A DNA stretch of 64,000 bases, taken from Actinopolyspora mzabensis (GTDB taxonomy: Bacteria > Actinomycetota > Actinomycetes > Mycobacteriales > Pseudonocardiaceae). The stretch lies in assembly GCF_900101095.1 (NCBI RefSeq), contig NZ_FNFM01000007.1, positions 124,001-188,000 on the forward strand, written 5' to 3'. Numbering within the stretch: the stretch's first letter is position 1; each line of letters starts with the position of its first letter. The notes under the pieces were generated by a model. That model had not been told where the DNA came from and did not search any database. It worked only from the letters and a program-made list of their open reading frames with translations. Position numbers and translations under genes: made by a program. Below, one piece after another: positions 51,006 to 61,518 of this stretch.

Positions 51006-51803
51006 TCAGATGTCGGCGGCCCCGTGCTCGAGCAATTTACCGGTGAGTCCATCGGCGATCCCGGGAGCAGCGCAGACGATGGCCTCGTCCCCCAGACCGT
51101 CGGTGGTTCCCGTCGTGGGTAGTCGTAACCGCGCGCCCGCCTCGGCGGCGATCAGCGAACCCGCGGCCCAGTCCCATCGCGACAGGCCGTGTTCGTAGTA
51201 ACCGTCCAGCCATCCGGCGGCAACGGCACACAGTTCGAGGGAAGCCGCACCACCGCGTCTGATGTCGCGTATCTCACCGGCCAACTCCAGCAGCAGCGAA
51301 GCCTGTCGGACACGACGTTGCCGGAGATAGCTGAATCCGGTTCCGAGCAGCGCCAGGTCGAGACGCCGCGAATCCGAGACCCGGAGGGGTTCACCGTCGA
51401 GATCGGCGCCGTGGCCCACCGCGGCACTCCAGACACGCCCCGACGAGGGCTCCACCACAGCACCGGCCAACGAGACGCCGTCCAGCTGCGCGGCGATCGA
51501 AACGGCGTACGCGGGGTAGCCGTAGAGATAGTTGACGGTTCCGTCGATGGGATCGACCACCCAGCGCAACCCCGCTTGTTCGGCCGCACCACCTTCTTCC
51601 TCACCGAGTACCGACTCGCCCGGCCGGAGTTCGGCGAGTCGCTGCCTGATCAGCTTCTCGACCGCCCGGTCGGCGGCCGTCACCACGTCCGTCTCGGTAC
51701 TCTTCGTGTCCACCGTCCCCGTGGTGACGATCTCGTTCCGCATGGTCATCGCCAGTTCGGCGGCCTCCCGCGCGACAAGCACCGAAGTGTCCCGCAACCC
51801 CAC
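51006..51803 (-). CDS. suhB: Inositol monophosphatase family protein
   Basis: A 265-residue Mg-dependent phosphatase acting on inositol monophosphate (for phosphatidylinositol-derived lipids) or related sugar phosphates. Metal-binding motifs: Glu in SVLGEEEGGAAEQ, the WVVDPIDGTVNYLYGYPAYA block and the second-site WDWAAGSLIAAEAGARLRLP. GTG at 51803 is taken as start; the frame is open to 51866 with other GTG codons. It is divergent from ppgK, 96 bases away, with an AT-rich intervening promoter region. Confidence 0.93.
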   Translation of the reverse strand: MGLRDTSVLVAREAAELAMTMRNEIVTTGTVDTKSTETDVVTAADRAVEKLIRQRLAELRPGESVLGEEEGGAAEQAGLRWVVDPIDGTVNYLYGYPAYAVSIAAQLDGVSLAGAVVEPSSGRVWSAAVGHGADLDGEPLRVSDSRRLDLALLGTGFSYLRQRRVRQASLLLELAGEIRDIRRGGAASLELCAVAAGWLDGYYEHGLSRWDWAAGSLIAAEAGARLRLPTTGTTDGLGDEAIVCAAPGIADGLTGKLLEHGAADI

Positions 51804-51899
51804 GGCGTCATACTGATGTGTCAAACCCACGTTCACATCGCAACACAGCGCGGTTAAAGTCTGCACACCTCGTCCTGAATCGAATAGGAAGGATCAGGC

Positions 51900-52658
51900 A
51901 TGGGCACTGCCCGCGGATTCGGCATTGACATCGGCGGCTCCGGCATCAAGGGATGCCCGGTCGATGTCGAGGGTGGAGTCCTGGCCGACGAACGGCTGCG
52001 CATCTCGACTCCCCATCCCTCCACCCCGGAAGCCGTGGCCGATGTGGTCGCCGAGATCGTCGGCAAGTTCGGCTGGGACGGCCCGGTGGGCATCACACTA
52101 CCTTGCGTGATCAAGAACGGCACGGCGTTGACGGCCGCCAATATCGACGAAGACTGGATCGATACAGACGCTCAAGGGCTGTTCGCCAAACGGCTCGGGC
52201 GGGCTCGTGAGCAAATCGTAATGCTCAACGATGCCGACGCGGCGGGCCTGGCCGAGATGCGCTTCGGCGCCGGAGTGGAACGCGAATCCGGCCTCGTGCT
52301 CGTCCTCACCTTCGGCACCGGTATAGGCAGCTCGGCGTTCCTGGACGGGCGGCTGCTGCCGAACACCGAACTCGGTCACATCGAGGTCGCCGGGGAGGAC
52401 GCCGAGGCGGAGGCAGCGGCCTCGGTCAAGGACAACCTCGGACTCAGCTACGAGGAGTGGGCTCCCAGGGTGAGCAGGTACATCCAGAGTCTGGAGAAGT
52501 TCCTGTGGCCGGACCTGATCATCGCGGGAGGCGGGGTCAGCAAGAAGTCGCACAAGTGGCTGCCGCTGCTGCAGAACCGCACCCCGATCGTGGCGGCTGC
52601 GTTGAAGAACGACGCGGGTATAGTCGGTGCGGCATCAGCCGCCGCGCAACGCGCGTAG
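51900..52658 (+). CDS. ppgK: Polyphosphate glucokinase
   Basis: Phosphorylates glucose with polyphosphate (or ATP), an actinobacterial alternative to ATP glucokinase. The 252-residue ROK-type protein has the phosphate loop [17 protein letters not shown], the catalytic-Asp segment [20 protein letters not shown], the adenosine/phosphate loop [20 protein letters not shown] and [29 protein letters not shown] is also diagnostic. The ATG at 51900 follows AGGAAGGATC. It is immediately upstream of sigA, as in mycobacteria. Confidence 0.95.
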   Translation: MGTARGFGIDIGGSGIKGCPVDVEGGVLADERLRISTPHPSTPEAVADVVAEIVGKFGWDGPVGITLPCVIKNGTALTAANIDEDWIDTDAQGLFAKRLGRAREQIVMLNDADAAGLAEMRFGAGVERESGLVLVLTFGTGIGSSAFLDGRLLPNTELGHIEVAGEDAEAEAAASVKDNLGLSYEEWAPRVSRYIQSLEKFLWPDLIIAGGGVSKKSHKWLPLLQNRTPIVAAALKNDAGIVGAASAAAQRA

Positions 52659-52848
52659 CATCCGGCTGCAGTGCGGAAACAATCGCACCGAGACTTCCCG
52701 AGCCGTGCACCGGGCGTTCCCGCGACGGGAGTGTGCGGCGCGGGCCCGGGGGCCGGTGCGCCGAACGGGGATGTGGCTTCCGAGCGCGACGAATTCGGGG
52801 CATCGGAGACCTGTGCACACGACACGGTGCTCTGATCAGCCTTGCAGC

Positions 52849-52878
52849 GGAACCACACTCACCTGACACAGTTACAAT
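52849..52878 (+). promoter_or_regulatory. Candidate sigA promoters: ECF-type GGAAC-N17-GTT overlapping a TACAAT -10
   Basis: GGAAC at 52849-52853 is followed 17 bases later by GTT (52871-52873), the pattern of SigR/SigE-type promoters; the last bases overlap TACAAT (52873-52878), an ideal housekeeping -10. Both lie about 135-165 bases before the sigA GTG. The rest of the 354-base ppgK-sigA spacer shows no gene. Confidence 0.45.
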
Positions 52879-53012
52879 GGAACACGTCCCACCGAATTCA
52901 CGGCCTTCCGGCACGCCTCGTAGGGCTCGAACGGTGGGTTGTCCCCGACCCCCTGGCGGCCGAGGTTTCGCGTCCCCGGCCAGCCCTGACAGACCGTCGC
53001 GAAAGGGCGTAC

Positions 53013-54494
<1,482 letters not shown>

Positions 54495-54504
54495 CCGGCC
54501 GGTT

Positions 54505-54550
54505 ACGGAAACCGCCCCACCCGGGCTCTCCCGGGTGGGGCGGTTTCCGT
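54505..54550 (+). terminator. Strong sigA terminator, 21-bp perfect stem
   Basis: Arms 54505-54525 and 54530-54550 are perfectly complementary around a CTCT tetraloop, 11 bases after the sigA stop. There is no T-tract. Confidence 0.9.
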
Positions 54551-55359
54551 CGGGCGGCCGCGGGGCACTTCGTGCGAACCACACCGTGTACCCCGCGGCC
54601 CGGCAGTACCTCCGGTCCGCGGCCCAGGCCTATCGCCGGGTCGACCAACGGCCCCGTGAGACCCGTCGAGCGTGTTCGGGACCCTCGTATCGCGCTGGTT
54701 CCGCCCGTCCTTCCACAGCGCCCGCCCCGAACAGGGCCGGGCGCTTTTCGTGTCGGAGCCGGCTCGGCCGGAGCGAGGGTCCGCTCGACCCGCCGAGCGG
54801 CGGACGAGCGCGTGGCGGACCACAGCTCGCCGCACGCCGCTGCCATGCCACAGTCCCGAGGTCGGGCCCCGAACGCGAATGGCCCGGCCGAGTCGTTCGG
54901 GCCGTTCAACCGAGCCGGGACCGTCCCGAGCAACACACTTCCCCACCCCGAAAAGTGATCGGGGCCACATTTTTCGTGCCATATGCCGGGAACAGGGCGG
55001 CTCCACCCGTTCGCCCACAGCGGAACCCTTGGCACCACGACAAGAACAAATGTGCCGAAAAACACCCTGAAAAGCTATTGCCCTTTGCGGCAAATCACAG
55101 ATCGTGATTGGTTCACAGTGTTGTTTTGGCTGGTCAGCAGGTCAATGCCAAGCAGAGCCACAGTGTGCTCCCACTCACTCCACCATTCGGGCATTTCCGG
55201 GTGACGCAAGTCGCTGATCGAGGTTGGAACAGTGACGCGAGGCCAAGTGTCTGTAAGAGTGGAACTTGCGACACCGGCCCCGTCGCCAGCGGGCTACCGG
55301 TGGTTGCAGCAGGATCGAGGCGTCGGGTACCCCCGACGCCGGGACGGAGGGAGATTCCG
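54551..55359. other. 809-base spacer after sigA, no protein gene seen; possible RNA locus
   Basis: The first 400 bases are GC-rich with Arg/Pro-type spurious frames. From about 54950 to 55200 the sequence is markedly AT-richer, includes the inverted repeat AATCAC-N5-GTGATT (55093-55109), and has no start/ribosome-site combination. This unusual composition could mark a promoter/leader for the small zinc-binding gene at 55360 or a small RNA. I cannot assign a known RNA family. Confidence 0.35.
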
Positions 55360-55554
55360 ATGCCTGACACACTCACCCGCCCCGAGTTGACCGCCGCCGA
55401 CCGCTGTGACCGCTGCGGGGCCGCCGCAAAGCTCAGGGCAGTTCTCCAGTCCGGCGGAGAGCTGCTGTTCTGCGGACATCACGCCCGTGAGTTCAAGTCG
55501 GGACTCAGCGAGATCGAGGCGGATCTGCAGGAAGACGAACAGATCGAACTCTGA
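55360..55554 (+). CDS. DUF7455 small zinc-binding-like protein
   Basis: A 64-residue protein, MPDTLTRPELTAADRCDRCG and onwards, with a CxxC (Cys16, Cys19) and a C-G-H-H element (LLFCGHHAREF) that together look like a zinc site; the tail is acidic (EIEADLQEDEQIEL). The ATG at 55360 has GGAGGGAG upstream. Similar small proteins lie near sigA/sigB in mycobacteria. Function unknown. It is followed by a strong hairpin. Confidence 0.88.
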   Translation: MPDTLTRPELTAADRCDRCGAAAKLRAVLQSGGELLFCGHHAREFKSGLSEIEADLQEDEQIEL

Positions 55555-55652
55555 GATCACGGTTACCGGACCGTCGGGGCACCGGATGAGCCGAGAAGTC
55601 GGTGAACCGGTCACCCCACGACCCCCGGAGCCGGTTCCGAAGTCGGAACCAC

Positions 55653-55694
55653 CACGAGGTGCCCGGTCGGATTTCTCCGGCCGGGCACCTCGTG
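55653..55694 (+). terminator. Hairpin terminator after the DUF7455 gene
   Basis: An 18-bp stem with one G-T pair (arms 55653-55670 and 55677-55694, loop ATTTCT) is followed by TTTCGT, 98 bases after the stop codon. The rest of the convergent spacer up to 55885 shows only a short repeated CCTCACCAG motif (55848-55890). Confidence 0.8.
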
Positions 55695-55885
55695 TTTCGT
55701 CCTCCCCTGCTCCCCCTGTGCCCCGGCTACCCGGACCACCGGCGACGAACGCCCCGGACCGACTCGGGAACGGCGCGACGCGTGGAGGGCCACCCCGGTA
55801 CCTTTCGGATACCGGTCGTTTCCCGGGAGACCGGACATCTCACCAGGAGCCCTCACCCCGCCAGCAGCCCCTCACCAGCAGCCCC

Positions 55886-57703
55886 TCACCAGGAGCGGAG
55901 CGTGGCGATACGCTCCTCCAACTGCTCGATGGTGGCGCTGGCAGTGGCAGGACCGCCACAGACACGGCGCAACTCCTTGTGAATCGCTCCGTAGGGCTTG
56001 CCGGTTCGCTGGTGATGCAGGGAAACCACCTTGTTGAGCTCCTTGCGCAGCGCCTTGAGACGCTCCTGGACGCTCTGCGGGCGCTGTTCCTCGGTGACGG
56101 ACTGCCCACCGCCCCCGGACGACCCACCCCGCTGCGGCTGGTGTCCCGGTGTGGCGGCCTGCTCCGTCTTGTGCTGCTTCTCGCGCTTGTCCACCTCGCG
56201 CAGCTGCTCCTGCTGGCGCTGCTGCAACAGCGCGCGCACCTGGTCCGGCTCCAGCAGACCGGGCAACCCGATGTAGTCCTGCTCCTCCTCGGTGGTGGCG
56301 AAGGCAGCGGTACCGAACGAGGAGCCGTCGTAGATCACCTGGTCGAGCTCGGCCTCGGCTCCCAGTGAGGTGTAGGGCTGTTCGTTCTCCCCCGGCTCGT
56401 CACGCTGCCGGTTGGCCTCCACCAGCTCCTCGTCGTTCCAGCCCTCCTTCTCCCGGTGCGGTTTGCCGAGCACGTGGTCGCGATCGGCCTCCAGCTGACT
56501 GGCGAGTTCGAGCAGCACGGGCACGCTGGGCAGGAAAATGCTGGCGGTCTCGCCGGAGCGGCGGGCGCGTACGAACCTGCCGATGACCTGTGCGAAGAAC
56601 AGCGGGGTGGAGGCGCTCGTGGCGTAGACCCCCACGGCGAGCCGCGGCACGTCCACTCCCTCGCTGACCATGCGCACCGCCACCATCCACCGGTCGTCGG
56701 ACTCGGCGAAGGCAGCGATTCGCTCGGAGGCCTGCGGGTCGTCGGAAACCACCACGACCGGTTCCGTGCCGCTGATGCGTTGCAGCGTCTTGGCGTAGGA
56801 ACGAGCGCTCTTCTGATCCGAGGCGATCACCAGCCCGCCCGCGTCCGGCATCCCGTCCCGGCGGAGGTGGGTGAGTCTGGTGTCGGCGGCCTGCAGCACC
56901 GAGGGAATCCACTCCCCGGCCGGATCGAGCGCGGTGCGCCAGGCACGCGCGGTCTGCTCGGCGGTCATGGGCTCGCCCAACCTGGCGGTGAACTCGTCCC
57001 CGGCGCTGGTACGCCAGCGGGCCTCACCCGAGTAGGCGAGGAAAATGACCGGCCGGACCACACCGTCCTGTAACGCGTCGGCATACCCGTACAGATGATC
57101 GGCCTTGCTGCGCTGCGCCCCGTCGGAATCGGGCTCGTAGGTGATGAACGGGATGGGGTTGTCGTCGGAACGGAACGGTGTACCGGTGAGGCTGAGCCTG
57201 CGCTCGGCGGGGGTGAATGCCTCTCGGACCGCGTCGCCCCAGGATTTGGCATCGCCCGCGTGGTGGACCTCGTCCAGGATCACCAGCGTTTTCCTGCGCT
57301 CGGTTCGCACCCGGTGCAGATTGGGATGCGAGGCGACCTGCGCGTAAGTCAGCGCGACACCACGATAGTCGCGGGAGGTCGTACCGTCGGAGTTGCTGAA
57401 TTCGGAGTCGATCGGGATCCCGGCTCCACCCGCGGCGAGCGCCCACTGATGCTTGAGGTGCTCGGTGGGGGTGACCACCGTCACCGCCTCCACCGTCCGG
57501 TCGGCCAACAACTCGGCGGCGATCCGCAGCCCGAAAGTGGTCTTACCCGCTCCCGGAGTCGCCACCGCCATGAAGTCCCGTGGTTTGCTCGCCAGGTACC
57601 TCGTCAGCGCTCTGCGCTGCCACGCGCGCAGCGGCTTCTCGTTGGCCTGTGACGGGTCGCTGAGCACCGAACGAACGGATTGGTCAACTTGCGCCTCGGA
57701 CAC
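55886..57703 (-). CDS. DEAD/DEAH box helicase (UvrB/SSL2-like superfamily 2)
   Basis: A 605-residue SF2 helicase. Motif I is VATPGAGKTTFGLRIAAELL, motif II ILDEVHHAGDAKSWGDAVRE (DEVH), motif III LSLTGTPFRSDDNPIPFITY, motif V VRMVSEGVDVPRLAVGVYAT and motif VI FFAQVIGRFVRARRSGETAS. The C-terminal ~120 residues are Gln/Glu/Lys-rich (coiled-coil-like LLQQRQQEQLREVDKREKQH), then a conserved terminal helix pair. GTG at 57703 is preferred over 57733 because GGAAAGGAG lies 12 bases upstream. Probable DNA-repair or stress role; no partner adjacent. Confidence 0.93.
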   Translation of the reverse strand: MSEAQVDQSVRSVLSDPSQANEKPLRAWQRRALTRYLASKPRDFMAVATPGAGKTTFGLRIAAELLADRTVEAVTVVTPTEHLKHQWALAAGGAGIPIDSEFSNSDGTTSRDYRGVALTYAQVASHPNLHRVRTERRKTLVILDEVHHAGDAKSWGDAVREAFTPAERRLSLTGTPFRSDDNPIPFITYEPDSDGAQRSKADHLYGYADALQDGVVRPVIFLAYSGEARWRTSAGDEFTARLGEPMTAEQTARAWRTALDPAGEWIPSVLQAADTRLTHLRRDGMPDAGGLVIASDQKSARSYAKTLQRISGTEPVVVVSDDPQASERIAAFAESDDRWMVAVRMVSEGVDVPRLAVGVYATSASTPLFFAQVIGRFVRARRSGETASIFLPSVPVLLELASQLEADRDHVLGKPHREKEGWNDEELVEANRQRDEPGENEQPYTSLGAEAELDQVIYDGSSFGTAAFATTEEEQDYIGLPGLLEPDQVRALLQQRQQEQLREVDKREKQHKTEQAATPGHQPQRGGSSGGGGQSVTEEQRPQSVQERLKALRKELNKVVSLHHQRTGKPYGAIHKELRRVCGGPATASATIEQLEERIATLRSW

Positions 57704-57928
57704 GCTCGTCTGCCACTCCTTTCCGAGCAACACACGCGGCCGGAGTCATCCGCCCCGATCGGCCGAAATCCTCGGCAACGATACTTCCGCGCGGCATAAA
57801 GAACCCCCGGGAGCCTACCGCTCGACCACCCGCCGGCGAGCCCGCAGGGGCGGGGACATCGGAGAATGAAACCTCGCGACGAGCACCGGCCGCACGAGTG
57901 ACACCGGCGACGACATCCTGGAAGTGGC

Positions 57929-59143
57929 ATGGATCCGAGTTCGAACCACGACGGGCGGGGGCGCTTCCGCAGCAGAGCGAGCGGACCGAGACGCCTGGTG
58001 GTCCAGACGCTGCGCAAGTCGTGGAACGACGACATCTTCTCGGAGTCGGCGGCCGCCGCCTTCTGGCAAACGCTCTCCCTGCCGCCGCTGCTGCTGGGAC
58101 TGCTGGGCAGCCTGGGCTTCGTGGGTGAGTGGCTGGGGCCCGAAGTCGTCGAGACCATGCGGGGCAGGATCGTGGAATTCGCCGGGACGATCTTCAGCGA
58201 GAGCGTCGTCAGCCAGATCATCCGTCCCACGGTCTCCGACATCCTGACGAGTGGCCGGACGAGGGTTGTCTCGGTGGCGTTCCTGCTGTCGCTGTGGGCG
58301 GGTTCCTCGGCCCTGGCCTCGTTGATCGAGTCGATCACGCTGGCCTACGACCAGTACATGGTCCGCAACGCGATCTGGCAACGAGCACTGGCACTGCTGC
58401 TGTACCTGGTCAGCCTGGTCGCCGCGGTGCTCATCCTGCCGCTGACCGCACTGGGTCCTCGCTGGCTGCTCGACGTACTGCCCGAATGGTTGCGTGCGGA
58501 CGTGAGCGGGCTGATCCGGCTGTTGTACTTCCCGGTGACCGGGGGGCTGCTGGTGCTGGCGCTGGCGACACTGTACAAACTCGCGCTGCCCCGCAAGCTT
58601 CCCTGGCACCGCGGATTGCCCGGCGCGCTGCTGGCGATGGTGGTGTTCCTGTGCTCCAGCGTGGGCCTACGCCTCTACATCACCTGGGTGACCAGCACCG
58701 GATACACCTACGGTGCGTTGGCCACCCCGATAGCCTTCCTGCTGTTCGCCTTCTTCATCGGTTTCGCGGTGGTGAGTGGTGCGCAGTTCAACAACGCGAT
58801 TCAACGCACCTGGCCCGCGGGGATGACGCGACGGGAGCGGCGGCGCTGGCGCCGCCTGGAGATGCAGCGTGCCGCCCAGCGGTTGCGCACCGAACGCGGC
58901 TACGAAGCCTGGCGCGGCGTGCCGGACAACGGCAGGACAGCGCACGGCAGGACAGGGCACGGCAGGACAGGGGCGGAGCGGGATCCCGGCAGCACGTCCG
59001 AGAATCCCGACACTCCGGTCGGGCACTCCGACGCTCCAGCCGGGCACTCCGACGGCGCCCGCGGAGCGGATTCACCCGGCGCGGAGTCGGGTGTGGAACC
59101 TCCGCACCGCGGGCGACCGCCGACCGAACCGAATTCGGAATGA
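57929..59143 (+). CDS. YihY/virulence factor BrkB family membrane protein
   Basis: A 404-residue inner-membrane protein with about six helices (residues ~45-300), including the family signatures FSESAAAAFWQTLSLPPLLL, SLWAGSSALASLIESITLAY and FAFFIGFAVVSGAQFNNAIQ. The final ~90 residues are a hydrophilic low-complexity tail with GRTAHGRTGHGRTG and GHSDAPAGHSD repeats, not part of the family domain. Function of the family is unsettled (once thought RNase BN). Start ATG 57929. It converges with a DUF3039 gene. Confidence 0.9.
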   Translation: MDPSSNHDGRGRFRSRASGPRRLVVQTLRKSWNDDIFSESAAAAFWQTLSLPPLLLGLLGSLGFVGEWLGPEVVETMRGRIVEFAGTIFSESVVSQIIRPTVSDILTSGRTRVVSVAFLLSLWAGSSALASLIESITLAYDQYMVRNAIWQRALALLLYLVSLVAAVLILPLTALGPRWLLDVLPEWLRADVSGLIRLLYFPVTGGLLVLALATLYKLALPRKLPWHRGLPGALLAMVVFLCSSVGLRLYITWVTSTGYTYGALATPIAFLLFAFFIGFAVVSGAQFNNAIQRTWPAGMTRRERRRWRRLEMQRAAQRLRTERGYEAWRGVPDNGRTAHGRTGHGRTGAERDPGSTSENPDTPVGHSDAPAGHSDGARGADSPGAESGVEPPHRGRPPTEPNSE

Positions 59144-59162
59144 GGCGCGGAAGAGATCGGCT

Positions 59163-59417
59163 CTACTCGTCGTCTCCCCCACCGGGCGGGAGCCCCTCGA
59201 AGATCTCCTTGCACTCCGGGCACACCGGGGAGCCGGGCTTGGCCGATTTGGTGACCGGGAACACCTCGCCGCACAGAGCCACCACGTGACTGCCCATCAC
59301 GGCACTCTCGGCGATCTTGTCCTTCTGGACGTAGTGAAAAACCTCGGGCCGGTCGTCACTGGTCTGCTCGGTGTTCTCCGGCCGGGTGTCGGTCTCCGGA
59401 AGAGTAGTCGTAGTCAT
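59163..59417 (-). CDS. DUF3039 domain-containing protein
   Basis: An 84-residue protein with the DUF3039 pattern: PEVFHYVQKDKIAESAVMGS, VVALCGEVFPVTKSAKPGSP and VCPECKEIFEGLP. One cysteine at VALCG plus the CPEC pair suggests zinc binding. ATG at 59417 is the start; an extension to 59486 has no support. Function unknown. Confidence 0.92.
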   Translation of the reverse strand: MTTTTLPETDTRPENTEQTSDDRPEVFHYVQKDKIAESAVMGSHVVALCGEVFPVTKSAKPGSPVCPECKEIFEGLPPGGGDDE

Positions 59418-59502
59418 AACACCATGATGCCCCACGAGGCAGGGCAGCCACGCTGTCCGGTGGCGGCCGGGCCGAGGAACCACCACGGAAAGGCTACGAA
59501 CA

Positions 59503-59829
59503 TCACTCGCCGTCGATCACCCGGTGCTCCGCGTCCTCCAGCTCACGCCTCCGGGAATCGCGGTGGTACCGGTTGACGTGCTCGCTCTTGCGAGGAGGCC
59601 TGTCATTGGCCACCAACACCGCTATCCAGGGCAACGGGATGGAGACAGCGATGATGATCAAGGACAACCACCAGATCGGGTAAACCATGACGGCCGCCAC
59701 CAGACAGGGGATACGCAAGGACATCATCAGCGCGTACTTCTTGCGCCTGGCCGCTTGCTGATCGTCGTACGACGGCTCTGCCTCGGTGATCAGCACCGGG
59801 GTGTCGTCACTACGCTGGGAGCCACTCAC
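59503..59829 (-). CDS. DUF3099 domain-containing membrane protein
   Basis: A 108-residue protein with two transmembrane helices (YALMMSLRIPCLVAAVMVYP and WWLSLIIIAVSIPLPWIAVL) followed by VANDRPPRKSEHVNRYHRDS, the DUF3099 hallmark, and an acidic tail. GTG at 59829 is chosen because GGAGG lies seven bases upstream; the frame is open to 59979. Function unknown. Divergent from the methyltransferase gene. Confidence 0.9.
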   Translation of the reverse strand: MSGSQRSDDTPVLITEAEPSYDDQQAARRKKYALMMSLRIPCLVAAVMVYPIWWLSLIIIAVSIPLPWIAVLVANDRPPRKSEHVNRYHRDSRRRELEDAEHRVIDGE

Positions 59830-60000
59830 GACACCACCTCCACACTCACATCGTCCCACTCGTCCGTCCCGCTGCACATCCCCGGCGTGATTGGCCCCGG
59901 GGAAAGTGGCCGAGCGCACAGGCCCGGCGACCTCGGACGACCCCGCCGGATCACGGGTGTGCCCGAACTCGGAGGACACCGCCGTGTGAGGATCGAGGAC

Positions 60001-61518
60001 GTGACTCCCGAACTATCGCACGATCGCATCGACCGACTGCGCGAGGCGTTGCTCACGGCGAACTACACGGCCGATGGGGTGCTCGACACCTTGGGGCCGC
60101 AGGCCCACGCCGCACTGGGCAGAGGAGAGCCCGAACCCGCGATTCGGGCCACTTCCGGGGCGGGCGCGCTCAACACGCTCATCCGCGTCTTCCTGCTGGG
60201 GCACCCGGTCGACCGGGCAGCGGCGGAAGAGGCGCTGCACCCGTTGTCCCCGGAGGAGGCCGTCGCGGCGGGTGTCCTCGTGCACGACGGTGACTCGGTA
60301 CGTGCGGGACTGGACATCCGACCACACGCCGCCACCGGCAACTCGTGGTGGATCATCTCCGACCTGGACGCGGACACGCGTCCCTCGAATCTGCCGGTTT
60401 CACGCGAGCACGTACTCGGAGTCGGTCAGGCCTCGCTGAGCCTGGTACGCGCCACCCCCACCAGGCAGGTGGGGTCGTTGCTCGACCTGGGTACGGGATG
60501 CGGCGTGCAGGCACTGCACGCCGGCACGCACGCGGAACGGGTGACGGTCACCGACGTCTCCGAGCGGGCGCTGTCGCTCGCGGCGGCCACGTTCCGCCTG
60601 AATCGCGTCGAGGTGGAATCGCTCCACGGCGACTGGTTCGACCCCGTGTCGGGGCGACGTTTCGACCAGGTGGTGTGCAACCCGCCGTTCGTGGTCGGTC
60701 CCGCACGAACCGATTTCGTCTATCGTGACTCCGGGCTGTCCGGCGACGAGGCGAGCGCTCTCGTGGTGGGCAGGGTTCCGGAACTGCTCAACGAGGGCGG
60801 CACCGCACACGTACTCGCCTCGTGGCTGCACCTGGAGGACGAGGACTGGCAGGAACGGGTCGGTGGCTGGTTGCGGCACACCGACGTGGACGCCTGGTTC
60901 GTACAGCGTGACGTGGCCGAACCGGCGTTGTACGTCGGCACGTGGCTGCGCGACGCCGGGATCGATCCGAAGTCGGAAACCGGTAGACGCAAATCGGCCG
61001 AATGGCTGGACTGGTTCGAGGCCAACGGTGTGACGGCTGTCGGCTTCGGCTTCGTCACGCTGCGCCGTACTCCGGGACAACAGCCCGGTGAGGTGGTGTG
61101 CGAGGACCTCAGACAGGCTTTCGACGATCCGCTCGGCGCCGAGGCCGACGAGTGGCTGCGCAGGGTCGAGTGGCTACGGCAGCGCCCGTCTCAGCAGGAA
61201 CTGCTGCGCAGTCCGTTGGTGACCGCCCCAGGGCTGGTGCTGGAGCAGGTCAGCTCCCACGAGCAGGACGGCTGGGCCACGTTCGTACACCGGTTGCACC
61301 GAACCGACGGGCCCGGCTGGCAGCACGAGGTCGACGAGATCGGCGCCAACCTGATCGCGGGGTGTCAGGGCGCGCTCGCCACCGACGAACTGCTGGAACT
61401 GCTCGGCGCCGGGCACGGGGCCGATTCCGCGGAACTGGCCCGTTCGGCCGAACCGGTGCTGCGCGAGTTGATCCGGCACGGCATGCTGCTGCCCGCGGAA
61501 TGGGGCCGAGAGCGATGA
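60001..61518 (+). CDS. Class I SAM-dependent methyltransferase (HemK/PrmC-like) with N-terminal DUF7059-type domain
   Basis: A 505-residue protein. The N-terminal ~140 residues form a helical substrate domain (RIDRLREALLTANYTADGVL, LNTLIRVFLLGHPVDRAAAE). The methyltransferase core shows motif I SLLDLGTGCGVQALHAGTHA and the N-P-P-F motif in FDQVVCNPPFVVGP, typical of enzymes modifying nitrogen (glutamine, adenine or guanine). The C-terminal ~200 residues are specific to this actinobacterial family. The target is unknown. GTG at 60001 is used; GTG at 59986 with GGAGGA upstream is an equal candidate. It is coupled to dtd by an ATGA overlap. Confidence 0.9.
   Translation: MTPELSHDRIDRLREALLTANYTADGVLDTLGPQAHAALGRGEPEPAIRATSGAGALNTLIRVFLLGHPVDRAAAEEALHPLSPEEAVAAGVLVHDGDSVRAGLDIRPHAATGNSWWIISDLDADTRPSNLPVSREHVLGVGQASLSLVRATPTRQVGSLLDLGTGCGVQALHAGTHAERVTVTDVSERALSLAAATFRLNRVEVESLHGDWFDPVSGRRFDQVVCNPPFVVGPARTDFVYRDSGLSGDEASALVVGRVPELLNEGGTAHVLASWLHLEDEDWQERVGGWLRHTDVDAWFVQRDVAEPALYVGTWLRDAGIDPKSETGRRKSAEWLDWFEANGVTAVGFGFVTLRRTPGQQPGEVVCEDLRQAFDDPLGAEADEWLRRVEWLRQRPSQQELLRSPLVTAPGLVLEQVSSHEQDGWATFVHRLHRTDGPGWQHEVDEIGANLIAGCQGALATDELLELLGAGHGADSAELARSAEPVLRELIRHGMLLPAEWGRER

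Noticed and set aside
52842-53012. N-terminal extension of SigA from 52842
   Set aside because: The extension would translate across the candidate promoter and has no ribosome site; GTG at 53013 has GAAAGGG and the usual MAAAE-type N-terminus.
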